Assembly: GCA_022647575.1 (NCBI GenBank)
Contig: JALCKY010000003.1
Location: forward strand, 145,001-209,000
From: Lachnospiraceae bacterium
GTDB lineage: Bacteria; Bacillota; Clostridia; Lachnospirales; Lachnospiraceae
Length of the DNA: 64,000 nt
Reading direction: 5' to 3'
Below the pieces are notes generated by a model that did not search any database, was not told where the DNA came from, and saw nothing but the letters and a program-made list of their open reading frames with translations. Every line of letters starts with the position of its first letter. Position 1 is the first letter of the stretch. This document shows, piece by piece, positions 25,763-34,103 of this stretch. The translations under genes were made by a program, and so were the position numbers.

Positions 25763-26397
25763 CGTTCATATCCTTTCAGCAGAAACAGCAGGCCTTCGAA
25801 GCACATGCTCTCAAAGGATGCCGGCTTCCGGAACCCGGCCGCCTTCATCGCTTTCTCCTGTTTCTCGGAGGCATGCGTCGTCGGATAGAGTCCGTAGACA
25901 AACGCAAACTGCATCGAATAAAACTGCTGTCTCTCTTTTTCTTTCATTGCGGGAAATAAACCGGCCATCGCCGAATCAAAATCTTTTGTGATTTTCGCCA
26001 TCGCCTTTTTAAAATCAACCAGGCACTCATCGCGGGAGTTGTTTTCGATGACCGTCAGATTGGCGGTAAACAGCTTCAGGACAATTTCATGTTTCCCGTA
26101 TGCCTTCGTCAGAAGACGGCAGAATGCTTCCGCGTCATTCTTCCGGATTTTCCGGGCTCCTTCCAGAAAATCTCCGGACCACTCCAGATATTCCTGTTTC
26201 AGGAGGTCAAGAAGGATTTCCTCTTTGGTCTGATAATAATTGTAAATGGACGGGCGCGAAAAAGAGGTCCGCTCCGCAATGGTTTTGACCGTTACGCCGT
26301 CAAAGCCTTCCCTGCCGTACATTTCCGAGCAGGCACGGAGGATTTCCTTCCTCCTGTCCATAACCTGTTCTTCTGTCCTGGCCCTTTTGAATTCCAT
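25759..26397 (-). CDS. TetR-family transcriptional regulator
   Basis: 212 residues. The N-terminal HTH spans about residues 15-60 (YGREGFDGVTVKTIAERTSFSRPSIYNYY), followed by a helical ligand domain whose C-terminal part resembles the TetR_C branch ending in FVYGLYPTTHASEKQ. It is divergent from the aldo-keto reductase/flavodoxin pair and shares with it a single operator-like palindrome, so it most likely represses both itself and those redox genes. Confidence 0.85.
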   Translation of the reverse strand: MEFKRARTEEQVMDRRKEILRACSEMYGREGFDGVTVKTIAERTSFSRPSIYNYYQTKEEILLDLLKQEYLEWSGDFLEGARKIRKNDAEAFCRLLTKAYGKHEIVLKLFTANLTVIENNSRDECLVDFKKAMAKITKDFDSAMAGLFPAMKEKERQQFYSMQFAFVYGLYPTTHASEKQEKAMKAAGFRKPASFESMCFEGLLFLLKGYER

Positions 26398-26423
26398 GGA
26401 GACCTCCCTTGCATTTCACGAAA

Positions 26424-26466
26424 AGTATAATCTATACTTGACACAATGTCAACTAATAGCTATACT
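26424..26466. promoter_or_regulatory. Back-to-back consensus promoters sharing one palindromic operator
   Basis: Plus strand: TTGACA 26438-26443, 17 bases, TATACT 26461-26466. Minus strand: TTGACA 26452-26447, 17 bases, TATACT 26429-26424. The two -35 boxes together form the 15-bp palindrome TTGACACAATGTCAA (26438-26452), an obvious TetR-type operator. Confidence 0.8.
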
Positions 26467-26520
26467 GATTTTGCTGACATCCAGTCAGCTTTAAGCACTT
26501 TCATCAGAGGAGGAATTCAA

Positions 26521-27651
26521 ATGGCAGAACTGGGAGAAAATACGCCGAAGCTCGGCTTCGGCCTGATGCGTCTTCCGAAGACAGACGGCGTCATTGATCT
26601 GGAGCAGGTAAAAGTCATGGTTGACCGCTTCCTGGCCGCCGGCTTTACTTATTTTGATACGGCATGGGCTTATGAAGGAAGCGAAGAAGCGATTCGGGAA
26701 GCCCTCGTCAAAAGGCATCCGCGCGACAGCTTCACCCTCGCCTCCAAGCTCGCTGCCTGGATCGGCTGCCGCACGAAAGAAGATGCCGCCGCACAGTTCC
26801 GGACATCCCTGGAACGTACCGGAGCCGGCTACTTCGATTATTATCTTCTTCACAATCTCGGGGAAGGCCGCACGAAATTTTTCGACGAATTCGACATGTG
26901 GAGCTTTGCGCAGGAAATGAAGAAAGAAGGACTTATCCGCCATGTCGGCTTCTCCTTCCATTCCACGGCAGATGAACTTGAGGAAATCCTGAACCGCCAC
27001 CCGGAGATGGAATTCGTCCAGCTTCAGATCAACTGGGCTGACTGGGAAGATTCCGCCATCCAGTCCCGTGCCTGCTATGAAACCGCAAGAAGACACGGCA
27101 AGCCGGTCGTCGTCATGGAACCGGTCAAGGGCGGCCTGCTGGCCAATCCTCCTGCCCCTGTTGCGGAGCTGCTGAGGAAGGCCGATCCGGAAGCACCTTT
27201 TGCTTCCTGGGCCATCCGCTTTTCGGCAAGCCTCGACGGCGTCATTACGGTTCTGTCCGGCATGAGCAATACGGAACAGATGGACAGCAACCTTTCCTAC
27301 ATGAAGGACTTTCAGCCGCTGACGGAAGCCGAACAGAAAACCGTCTCGGAAGCCCGCGCCCTGCTGCATTCGATTCCGGTCATCCCCTGCACTTCCTGTG
27401 ACTACTGCGCAAAGGTCTGCCCGATGGGTATCGGGATTTCCGGCTCCTTCGCTTCCATGAACATCCTGACTCTCTACGGGGATCCGAAAGCAGCCGCCTC
27501 CCGGGAAAACTGGCTGGTCGGCGGCCATCAGAGGAAGCACGCCGTCGAATGCATTAAGTGCGGGAAATGCGAGCAGGTATGTCCGCAGCACATCCATATC
27601 CGTGACGAGCTGAGCCGGTGTGCAGAGGCTCTCGGTCAGAAAAAGGAATAA
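26521..27651 (+). CDS. Aldo/keto reductase with C-terminal two-[4Fe-4S] domain
   Basis: 376 residues. The N-terminal AKR barrel shows GFGLMRLP, FDTAWAYEGSEEAI (catalytic Asp and Tyr), SKLAAW (Lys) and YYLLHNLGEG (His). The last 90 residues carry two ferredoxin-type clusters, CTSCDYCAKVCPMGI and CIKCGKCEQVCPQHI. Such fused reductases are common in anaerobes; the substrate is unknown. The frame is open from 26446, but GAGGAGGAATTCAA directly before ATG 26521 decides the start. It is followed after 15 bases by a flavodoxin gene, a probable electron partner. Confidence 0.88.
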   Translation: MAELGENTPKLGFGLMRLPKTDGVIDLEQVKVMVDRFLAAGFTYFDTAWAYEGSEEAIREALVKRHPRDSFTLASKLAAWIGCRTKEDAAAQFRTSLERTGAGYFDYYLLHNLGEGRTKFFDEFDMWSFAQEMKKEGLIRHVGFSFHSTADELEEILNRHPEMEFVQLQINWADWEDSAIQSRACYETARRHGKPVVVMEPVKGGLLANPPAPVAELLRKADPEAPFASWAIRFSASLDGVITVLSGMSNTEQMDSNLSYMKDFQPLTEAEQKTVSEARALLHSIPVIPCTSCDYCAKVCPMGIGISGSFASMNILTLYGDPKAAASRENWLVGGHQRKHAVECIKCGKCEQVCPQHIHIRDELSRCAEALGQKKE

Positions 27652-27666
27652 TAAAGGAGAAGAACC

Positions 27667-28146
27667 ATGAGCAGAAAACTTGTCGCCTATTTTTCCGCAG
27701 GCGGAGTCACCGCTTCTGCGGCAGAGAAACTGGCAGATGCCATCCATGCCGATCTGTATGAAATCGTTCCGGAGGAGCTTTACACCCAGGCCGATCTTGA
27801 CTGGACCGATCACCACAGCCGCAGCACGAAGGAAATGAAGAATCTCTCTTTCCGTCCTGCCCTGAAGAAAAAAGATGCAGGGATTGATTCCTATGATGCG
27901 GTCTTTGTCGGTTTCCCGATCTGGTGGGGCATCGCTCCCACCCTCATCAACACCTTCCTGGAAAGCTACGATTTTTCCGGGAAAACCGTCATTCCCTTTG
28001 CCACTTCCGGCGGCAGCGGCATGGGAAAGACAGATGCCGGACTGAAGCCGTCCTGTTCCAAAGATACGAAATGGAAGCAGGGTAAGCTCCTGAACGGCCT
28101 GTCGAAGGAACGCATGGCCGCCTGGGCAGACAGTCTGGATCTGTAG
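27667..28146 (+). CDS. Flavodoxin
   Basis: 159 residues, the usual size of a long-chain flavodoxin-fold protein of the Flavodoxin_4 type. The N-terminal FMN phosphate loop reads YFSAGGVTASAA, with VFVGFPIWWGIAPTLINTFLE and FATSGGSGMGKT contacting the isoalloxazine. It probably carries electrons to or from the [4Fe-4S] aldo-keto reductase encoded just upstream in the same TetR-controlled operon. AAAGGAGAAGAACC precedes the ATG. A terminator follows. Confidence 0.87.
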   Translation: MSRKLVAYFSAGGVTASAAEKLADAIHADLYEIVPEELYTQADLDWTDHHSRSTKEMKNLSFRPALKKKDAGIDSYDAVFVGFPIWWGIAPTLINTFLESYDFSGKTVIPFATSGGSGMGKTDAGLKPSCSKDTKWKQGKLLNGLSKERMAAWADSLDL

Positions 28147-28211
28147 GATTCTGCTCCGCAGCCGCGGCGGGTTCTGTTTCATCCGAAAGGGATCCCGCTG
28201 CATCTAAAATT

Positions 28212-28275
28212 TTTCTTTTCAAAAGAAAATAAAAAATCTGCCGGCATACGGTTTTCCGTGTCCGGCAGATTTCAT
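28212..28275. terminator. Bidirectional terminator between the flavodoxin and alcohol dehydrogenase genes
   Basis: The stem AAATCTGCCGG (28234-28244) pairs with CCGGCAGATTT (28262-28272) and an inner ACGG/CCGT pairing extends it, with A-rich and T-rich flanks. A smaller A/T hairpin (TTTTCTTTT / AAAAGAAAA) lies just left of it. Confidence 0.75.
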
Positions 28276-28280
28276 TTTCA

Positions 28281-28356
28281 GTTGCGATTCCGTTTGCGGA
28301 TTCAGTTTACGAATTCAGCTCACGAATTCAGTTTGCGGATTCATTTTGCGGATCAG
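28281..28356. repeat. Tandem minisatellite, 13 bp unit, about five copies
   Basis: Copies of GTTTGCGGATTCA start at 28292, 28305, 28318, 28331 and 28344, the last three bases of the array merging with the alcohol dehydrogenase stop codon. Confidence 0.88.
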
Positions 28357-29575
28357 AAGTCGACTTCGGTATCGTAATAGCAGCACTTGAGGAGCTTTTC
28401 CATCTCCTCCTGAGCTCGGCTGACGCGGGATTGGAGCCCGTGCAGGCGTCGGCGATCGCGTTCTTCGCGATCTCGGGCAGGCGCTCCAGAAACACCTTCT
28501 CCGGGACGAAGCCCTCGGCTCGCGTCGGATAGCTGTCCGCGCCGTAGTTCTTGATGCACTGCGGGATGTTCAGCTTGTCATTCATGCCGCGCAGATAGGC
28601 GATCAGGAGTTTCACCTTCTCATCATCGTCTTTTCCGCCGAGTTTCATTTCATCGGCAATGACGCCGTAGCGTTTCTTTGCTGTCTCATCTTTGGCGTTG
28701 AAGGCAATGACCTTCGGCAGATACATGGCATTGGCTGCACCGTGGATGATGTGCGCACCCTGGTCTGCAAATGCAGCGCCGGTTTTGTGTGCCATGGAAT
28801 GTACGATTCCGAGAAGTGCATTGGAGAAGGCCATTCCGGCCAGGCACTGTGCATCATGCATCGTATCTCTCTTGGCCATCTCTCCGTTATAGGACGGGAT
28901 CAGGTCATCCTTGATCGTACGGATGGCGAAAATGGCCAGCGGATCGGTGTAGGCACAGTTAGCTGTTGAAACGTAAGCTTCGATGGCATGCGTCATGGCA
29001 TCCATTCCTGTATGGGCTACCAGCTTCTGCGGCATTGTTTCCGCAAGTTCCGGATCCACGATTGCAACATCCGGCGTGATTTCGAAATCGGCGATCGGGT
29101 ACTTGATGCCCTTCTGATAATCGGTAATGATCGAGAAGGCCGTTACTTCGGTTGCTGTTCCGGATGTTGAGGAAATCGCGCAGAAGTGTGCTTTCTTTCT
29201 CAGTTCCGGAATGCCGAAGACCTTGCACATTTCTTCAAAAGTAATATCCGGATATTCGTATTTGATCCACATTGCCTTTGCTGCATCGATCGGTGAACCG
29301 CCGCCGATTGCCACGATCCAGTCCGGTCCGAAATCCATCATGGTCTTGGCGCCTTTTAAGACGGTCTCGACAGAAGGATCGGATTCAATTCCGTCCAGAA
29401 CCTGGACTTCCATTCCTGCATCTTTCAGATAGCCGACTGCTTTATCCAGGAAGCCGAAACGCTTCATGGATCCGCCGCCTACGCAGACGATTGCTTTCTT
29501 GCCTTTCAGACTCTTCAGGGCTTCCAGTGCTCCCTTGCCGTGATATAAATCTCTGGGAAGTGTAAATCTTTGCAT
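28353..29575 (-). CDS. Iron-containing alcohol dehydrogenase (frameshifted near the C-terminus)
   Basis: About 407 residues of the group III Fe-ADH family, NAD(P)H-dependent. The nucleotide motif is VAIGGGSPIDAAKAM. Metal ligands are in IVDPELAETMP (Asp), HTGMDAMTHAIEAY (His), GIVHSMAHK (His) and ADQGAHIIHGAANA (His). It is best placed with butanol/ethanol dehydrogenases of fermenters. One missing base near 28420 shifts the end; the true C-terminus is EEMEKLLKCCYYDTEVDF with stop at 28353, not the extension into the repeat. A strong promoter and a Rex-like site lie upstream, and AAGGAGG precedes the ATG. Confidence 0.87.
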
Positions 29576-29610
29576 GATGTATGCCTCCTTTTATATTGGT
29601 GATTCCTTAT

Positions 29611-29671
29611 GTGTTAAATTTTTATCACTCTTTCTGAGGCATAGTATATAGGCTTGTTATTATTTTGTCAA
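29611..29671 (-). promoter_or_regulatory. Strong promoter and Rex-like operator of the alcohol dehydrogenase gene
   Basis: Minus strand TTGACA (29671-29666), 17 bases, TATACT (29648-29643). Fifteen bases after the -10 box lies GTGATAAAAATTTAACAC (29611-29628), a near-palindrome matching the redox regulator Rex consensus TTGTTAANNNNTTAACAA at most positions on the opposite strand. Confidence 0.65.
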
Positions 29672-29742
29672 TATGATTTCATGTACTTTAAAAAAACATG
29701 ATTTTCTCTTCCGTCAGATTGCTGTCCTGTCCGTTTTCCCGC

Positions 29743-30598
29743 TCAGTCCGACTCCTCTTCTTTGCCGCGGCGGAGCAGTTTGTTCTTCAGATATTCCAGC
29801 GTCTCACCGTACTGATGATGCTTCATATCCGGGAACGCACGCAGGATACGCGTTAATATCATGAAGACGGGTTTTGGGAATCCTGTCTTTCAGTTCGTCC
29901 ATCTTGTCCGTGAGTTCCGCCTTGGCCAGGGCCCCCTGCACCTGTCCTTCGCCGATGACCTGCGCGGTCCGGATGGCATTGGAAGCAATCTTCTCGGTCA
30001 TCGTATCGCTCACCGTGCGGATGGATTTCCGCACCTTATCCACTTCTGCCAGCGTTTTATTCAGTCCCCTGATCTCCGCGATCGTCACGCCCAGATCCGT
30101 GAAATAGATCACGTAAATGGCCAGCAGGATCCACCATCCGATGTTCTCCGGAATCGCTTCCACGGAAGCCCGGCTGATCAGCGGATGGACGACCTTCACC
30201 GCAAACACGACGGAAAGTCCCCAGATGATGCTGTATTCCAGGCAGATATAGCCGTGGAGGTTGAACGGCTTGTCGCTGTAGTCCCACCATCTTGCATGAA
30301 AGAAAACATCCAGAAGAAATCCGGCCGCAAATTCCACCGCTGTTGCCAGCACCATTCCTCCGAGGAACAGATAAAGGACTCCGATTTCCTCGCCGGCGCC
30401 CTGCGGAATCAGCGACGAGACGGCAAAGACGGCCAGCATCCCGAAACCGTAGACCGGGCAGACCGGTCCGTTCAGGAACCCGCGGTTCACGACCTTGCCG
30501 AGCGTCACGGCATGGAAAATCACTTCGATGACCCATCCTGCAAAAGAATAGATGACAAAGTACGTGCATATCTGATAATAAGTCATTCCGGCTATCAT
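29743..30598 (-). CDS. CmpB-type putative ABC-transporter permease (PF06541), frameshifted
   Basis: About 284 residues. Four or five N-terminal membrane helices carry the family motifs FAGWVIEV, NRGFLNGPVCPVYGFG and WDYSDKPFNLHGYICLEYSIIWG; a basic helical tail follows. The family name implies a transporter but no ATPase is adjacent and the function is unknown. An indel near 29855 ends the long frame early; the other frame supplies a typical tail (TRILRAFPDMKHHQYGETLE) and a stop at 29743. AAAGGCGG precedes ATG 30598. Confidence 0.75.
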
Positions 30599-30722
30599 AC
30601 GGTACCGCCTTTTATCTTCCCCGGTTCCCGGGTTTTATTCTGTTCAGGTTCTGAGCTGTGTTCCGCCCGGCTCCTGAATTTGCCTTCTATCTTAACACAC
30701 TTTTTCCTTCATAAAACAGGTC

Positions 30723-30760
30723 TTGACATTTGCAATTAATATGATATCATTATGATATCA
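30723..30760 (+). promoter_or_regulatory. SPFH operon promoter with two direct ATGATATCA boxes
   Basis: TTGACA (30723-30728) with a possible TATCAT -10 after 16 bases. Two identical ATGATATCA boxes start at 30741 and 30752, exactly 11 bp apart, over the -10 region. One-turn spacing is the usual pattern for ribbon-helix-helix dimers. Confidence 0.55.
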
Positions 30761-30797
30761 ATTTACAAACTTCTCTTTTTAGAGACGGAGGTCAATT

Positions 30798-31823
30798 ATG
30801 GAAGAGAAATCGTTAAAAGCCGGAAACGGCATGGCTATGCTGCTTCTGCTGATTGTTTCAGGCATCGTATCCTTATTTCTGATTATTTTCGGCTCCATGG
30901 GACTGGACAGCGGCAATGTCTTCCGCATCGTGCTTTTTGTCGTCGGTCTTGTCTGGTTCTCCTGTGAATGGATCCTGGTGCCCGGACTGAAAGTTCTGAA
31001 GCCGGAAGAAGCTCTGGTTCTTACCCTCTTCGGGAAATACATCGGCACGCTGAAAGGCGAAGGATTCTATTTCGTGAATCCGTTCTGCCAGGCAGTCAAT
31101 CCGGCTGCGCAGACGCATCTGGGCCAGAGCGGCGACGTGGACAGCGGCGAGCATCAGCCGAAGATTCTTCTGTCCTCTTCCCCGGCAAAAACCGCCCAGG
31201 AAGCGGTCAGCAAAAAAATCTCTTTGAAGATCATGACGCTGAACAACTGCAAGCAGAAGGTCAACGATGTGCTCGGCAATCCTGTCGAAATCGGCATCGC
31301 AGTCATGTGGCGCGTCGTCGATACCGCCAAGGCTGTATTCAAAGTCGACAACTACAAGGAATATCTTTCCCTGCAGTGCGACTCTGCCGTACGGAATATC
31401 GTCCGCATCTATCCTTATGATGTCGCACAGGGAATCGACACGACCGGCGACGGACTTCCCGATGAAGGAAGTCTGCGGGGCTCCAGTTCAGTTGTCGCAG
31501 AACGGATCCGCAGGGAGATCCAGGACAAGGTCGATATCGCCGGCATCGAAATTCTGGAAGCCAAGATCACGTATCTTGCCTACGCTCCGGAAATCGCGGC
31601 CGTCATGCTGCAGCGCCAGCAGGCCAGCGCCATCATTGATGCCAGAAAGATGATTGTCGACGGTGCTGTCGGCATGGTCCAGATGGCTCTCGACAAACTC
31701 GGAAAAGACAATGTCATTGAACTCGACGAGGAACGCAAGGCTGCCATGGTCTCCAATCTTCTCGTTATCCTCTGCGGAAACAGAGACGCACAGCCGGTTG
31801 TCAACTCAGGCAGCCTGTATTAA
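30798..31823 (+). CDS. SPFH/Band 7 domain membrane protein
   Basis: 341 residues. Two N-terminal membrane helices (about 10-32 and 42-62) precede a cytosolic SPFH domain with KVLKPEEALVLTLFGKYIGTLKGEGFYFVNP and a C-terminal helical region with LQRQQASAIIDARKMIVDGAVGM typical of stomatin-like proteins. SPFH proteins organise membrane microdomains or scaffold proteases. The gene is followed by a small ribbon-helix-helix gene, a pairing known in Firmicutes but of undefined purpose. GACGGAGGTCAATT precedes ATG 30798. Confidence 0.85.
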   Translation: MEEKSLKAGNGMAMLLLLIVSGIVSLFLIIFGSMGLDSGNVFRIVLFVVGLVWFSCEWILVPGLKVLKPEEALVLTLFGKYIGTLKGEGFYFVNPFCQAVNPAAQTHLGQSGDVDSGEHQPKILLSSSPAKTAQEAVSKKISLKIMTLNNCKQKVNDVLGNPVEIGIAVMWRVVDTAKAVFKVDNYKEYLSLQCDSAVRNIVRIYPYDVAQGIDTTGDGLPDEGSLRGSSSVVAERIRREIQDKVDIAGIEILEAKITYLAYAPEIAAVMLQRQQASAIIDARKMIVDGAVGMVQMALDKLGKDNVIELDEERKAAMVSNLLVILCGNRDAQPVVNSGSLY

Positions 31824-31847
31824 AGAAACCGGATCTTCGATAAAAAA

Positions 31848-31890
31848 GGATGCTTCCGTGATGATCAGCTGATCATTTACGGGAGCATCC
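31848..31890 (-). terminator. Intrinsic terminator acting on the minus strand only
   Basis: A near-perfect 20-bp stem centred at 31869/31870 (core TGATCAGCTGATCA). On the minus strand it is followed by TTTTTTATC; on the plus strand by CGGAAAGGAAAC, the ribosome site of the next gene, with no T-run. It should stop transcription arriving from the amylosucrase operon but let the SPFH message through. Confidence 0.7.
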
Positions 31891-31905
31891 CGGAAAGGAA
31901 ACTTC

Positions 31906-32103
31906 ATGCCGGACGAAAAAAAACAAGTACCGCTTCGACTCTCTCCAAAACTTTATAATGCCATCGCCGCCTGGGCTGAAGACGATTTTCGCTCCGTAAA
32001 CGGACAGATCGAATATCTCCTGTCCGAATGCGTCCGTCAGAGAAAAAAAGACGGAAAATATGTTTCAGAGCATCTGGACGAAGGCATCGACCTGAAGCTG
32101 TGA
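31906..32103 (+). CDS. Arc-like ribbon-helix-helix DNA-binding protein
   Basis: 65 residues. The N-terminal strand [38 protein letters not shown] gives the Arc/CopG fold; the tail is acidic and helical. It probably dimerises and binds the paired boxes in the promoter of its own operon (inference). GGAAAGGAAACTTC precedes the ATG. It converges on the amylosucrase gene with only 24 bases between the stops. Confidence 0.75.
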   Translation: MPDEKKQVPLRLSPKLYNAIAAWAEDDFRSVNGQIEYLLSECVRQRKKDGKYVSEHLDEGIDLKL

Positions 32104-32127
32104 CGGATCATCCGCCTTTCTGCAGCT

Positions 32128-33954
32128 TCAGTACAGATACCAGACAAATCCATTCCCCGGAAGGCTGATATGGTCTCCGGCCTCGGTCTTCCGCCCGGTC
32201 ATCAGATTTCTGGATGCCGGGAATTCCACCCCTGCCGTAATCTCGCTGTCCGTGAAATTAAACAGCGCGATCAGCGTCTTTCCCTGATATTCTCTCCGGA
32301 TGGCAAGAATCGAATCGCTTCCTGCCCAGAAAGTGGAAACATTCGCCTGGGTCCTGAAAACCGGATTCGCTGAACGGACCTTTTCCATTTTCCTCAGACC
32401 GTCAAAAAGCACTTCCTGAATCGTGCCGTTTTTATGACGGAGCTTCTCAAGATCCCAGTCAAAATTTCCGCGGTGAATGTAGCGGCTGTCCGCCCATTTC
32501 TCCGGATCCTCATGATAGGAATAATCGTTCCGCTGTCCGATCTCATCTCCTGCATACAGAATCGGAAGCCCCGTCTGCGTAAGCAAAAACGCATGGAGCA
32601 TCAGATCCAGATCCAGTGCTTTCCGGAGCGCCTCTTCATTCTGCTCATAAAAGGCTTTTTCAATGCCGCACAGGGAAGCGGAAGTTCCGCAAAGGCGCGC
32701 ATCCCCGAGCCGCGGATCATCGTTGTACAGTTCTCCCCTGCTGAAGCTCAGCGGCAGTTTCCCCGTAAAGAAATCGTTGAGGAATTTTTTGTGAGGCACT
32801 TCTTTCCAGCCGAACTGCTTAAGCCACGGGAAGTCAAGTCCCCAGCCGATGTCGTCATGGCAGCGGAGATAATTCAGGAAAATGTACTGTTTCGGCAGCG
32901 CACTGACCTGATCGACCTGCCTTCTCAGAAGACGTACATCCCTGGTAGCAACCGTGTTCCACGTCGTGCACATCGTCGTCGCGTTATAGAGCATATGGCA
33001 TTCGGGCTTCTCTGTCGTTCCGAAATACGGAGCCAGCTTATCCGGCGCCATGACGACTTCCCCGAGAAGAAGCGTTCCCGGGCAGACGATTTCGGTAATC
33101 ATGCGGCACATCCGGACAATCGTATGCACCTGCGGAAGGTTGCGGCAGTTTGTCCCCAGCTGTTTCCAGATATACGGGACGGCATCGATCCGGATGACAT
33201 CGATTCCCTTGTTTGCCAGGAAAAGCATATTGGCTGTCATCTCATAGAAGACGTTCGGGTTGCGGTAATTCAGATCCCACTGGTAAGGATAGAACGTCGT
33301 CAGGACGATTTTGCGCGCATCGTCGAGCCAGGTGAAATTGCCCGGCGCTGTCGTCGGGAAAACCTGCGGCACGTATTTCTCATATTCCGAGGGAATTCCC
33401 CAGTCATTGTAGAAGAAATAGAAGTCCTGGTAATAAGGATCGCCGGAGCGTGCCTTTCTTGCCCATTCATGATCCTCGGACGTATGGTTCATGACAAAAT
33501 CCATGCAGACGCTGATATCGGCTGCATGGCATTCTTCCGTGAGTTTCTTCAGATCCGCCATTGTGCCGAGCTCCGGTTCAACGGTACGGAAGTCCGAAAC
33601 GGCATAGCCCCCGTCGCTCCGTCCTCTCGGGCTTTTCAGAAGAGGCATCAGATGAAGGTAATTGACTCCGCATTCCTTGAGATACGGAAGTTTTTTCCGC
33701 ACCCCGTTCAGGTTTCCGGCAAACGGCTTCACGTAGAGGCACATGCCGAGCATATTATTGCCCTTATACCAGTCCGGATCAGCCTCTCTTTTTCCATCGA
33801 GAGCCTTCAGCGATTCCGAACGCCTAGTATAAAAATCTTCCAGCATTTTCAGCAGGCCTTCAAACGCAGGAATGTTTTCGCCGTACAGTTCGCAGTAGAG
33901 CCATTTCAGTTCGTCATAGTGTTTGTTCAGACGTTCCCTGAATTGTGGATTCAT
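32128..33954 (-). CDS. Amylosucrase / sucrose-active GH13_4 enzyme
   Basis: 608 residues, in the size range of amylosucrases (about 630-650). An N-terminal helical domain precedes a GH13 barrel. Catalytic residues are in DVIRIDAVPYIW (nucleophile Asp), LLGEVVMAP (acid/base Glu) and RCHDDIGWG (Asp); MDFVMNHTSEDHEW is the first conserved region. Amylosucrase builds an alpha-1,4-glucan from sucrose while releasing fructose; some relatives mainly hydrolyse sucrose. No signal peptide, so it acts in the cytosol. AAGGGGGAATCAAG precedes the ATG. It is the last gene of the alpha-glucoside operon. Confidence 0.85.
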   Translation of the reverse strand: MNPQFRERLNKHYDELKWLYCELYGENIPAFEGLLKMLEDFYTRRSESLKALDGKREADPDWYKGNNMLGMCLYVKPFAGNLNGVRKKLPYLKECGVNYLHLMPLLKSPRGRSDGGYAVSDFRTVEPELGTMADLKKLTEECHAADISVCMDFVMNHTSEDHEWARKARSGDPYYQDFYFFYNDWGIPSEYEKYVPQVFPTTAPGNFTWLDDARKIVLTTFYPYQWDLNYRNPNVFYEMTANMLFLANKGIDVIRIDAVPYIWKQLGTNCRNLPQVHTIVRMCRMITEIVCPGTLLLGEVVMAPDKLAPYFGTTEKPECHMLYNATTMCTTWNTVATRDVRLLRRQVDQVSALPKQYIFLNYLRCHDDIGWGLDFPWLKQFGWKEVPHKKFLNDFFTGKLPLSFSRGELYNDDPRLGDARLCGTSASLCGIEKAFYEQNEEALRKALDLDLMLHAFLLTQTGLPILYAGDEIGQRNDYSYHEDPEKWADSRYIHRGNFDWDLEKLRHKNGTIQEVLFDGLRKMEKVRSANPVFRTQANVSTFWAGSDSILAIRREYQGKTLIALFNFTDSEITAGVEFPASRNLMTGRKTEAGDHISLPGNGFVWYLY

Positions 33955-34103
33955 CTTGATTCCCCCTTGCTGTCTGTAATTTCAATAACAAGAAACTGAT
34001 AAGGAAAGACTTCTTGTCCGTCCGGTTTTTCCCTTCAGAAAAGTTTTTGTTTTCTTTTATGTTACCACGGTTTATGCATCTTATCCATGGATTAGAGGTG
34101 ACT

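Noticed and set aside
26491-28203. A 570-codon open frame on the minus strand
   Set aside because: Mirror of the aldo-keto reductase and flavodoxin genes, both with clear motifs and ribosome sites.
28328-28352. Extended C-terminus of the alcohol dehydrogenase running into the 13-bp repeats
   Set aside because: The family C-terminus is found intact in the other frame with a stop at 28353.
32434-33999. A 521-codon open frame on the plus strand
   Set aside because: Antisense to amylosucrase; no recognisable domain.
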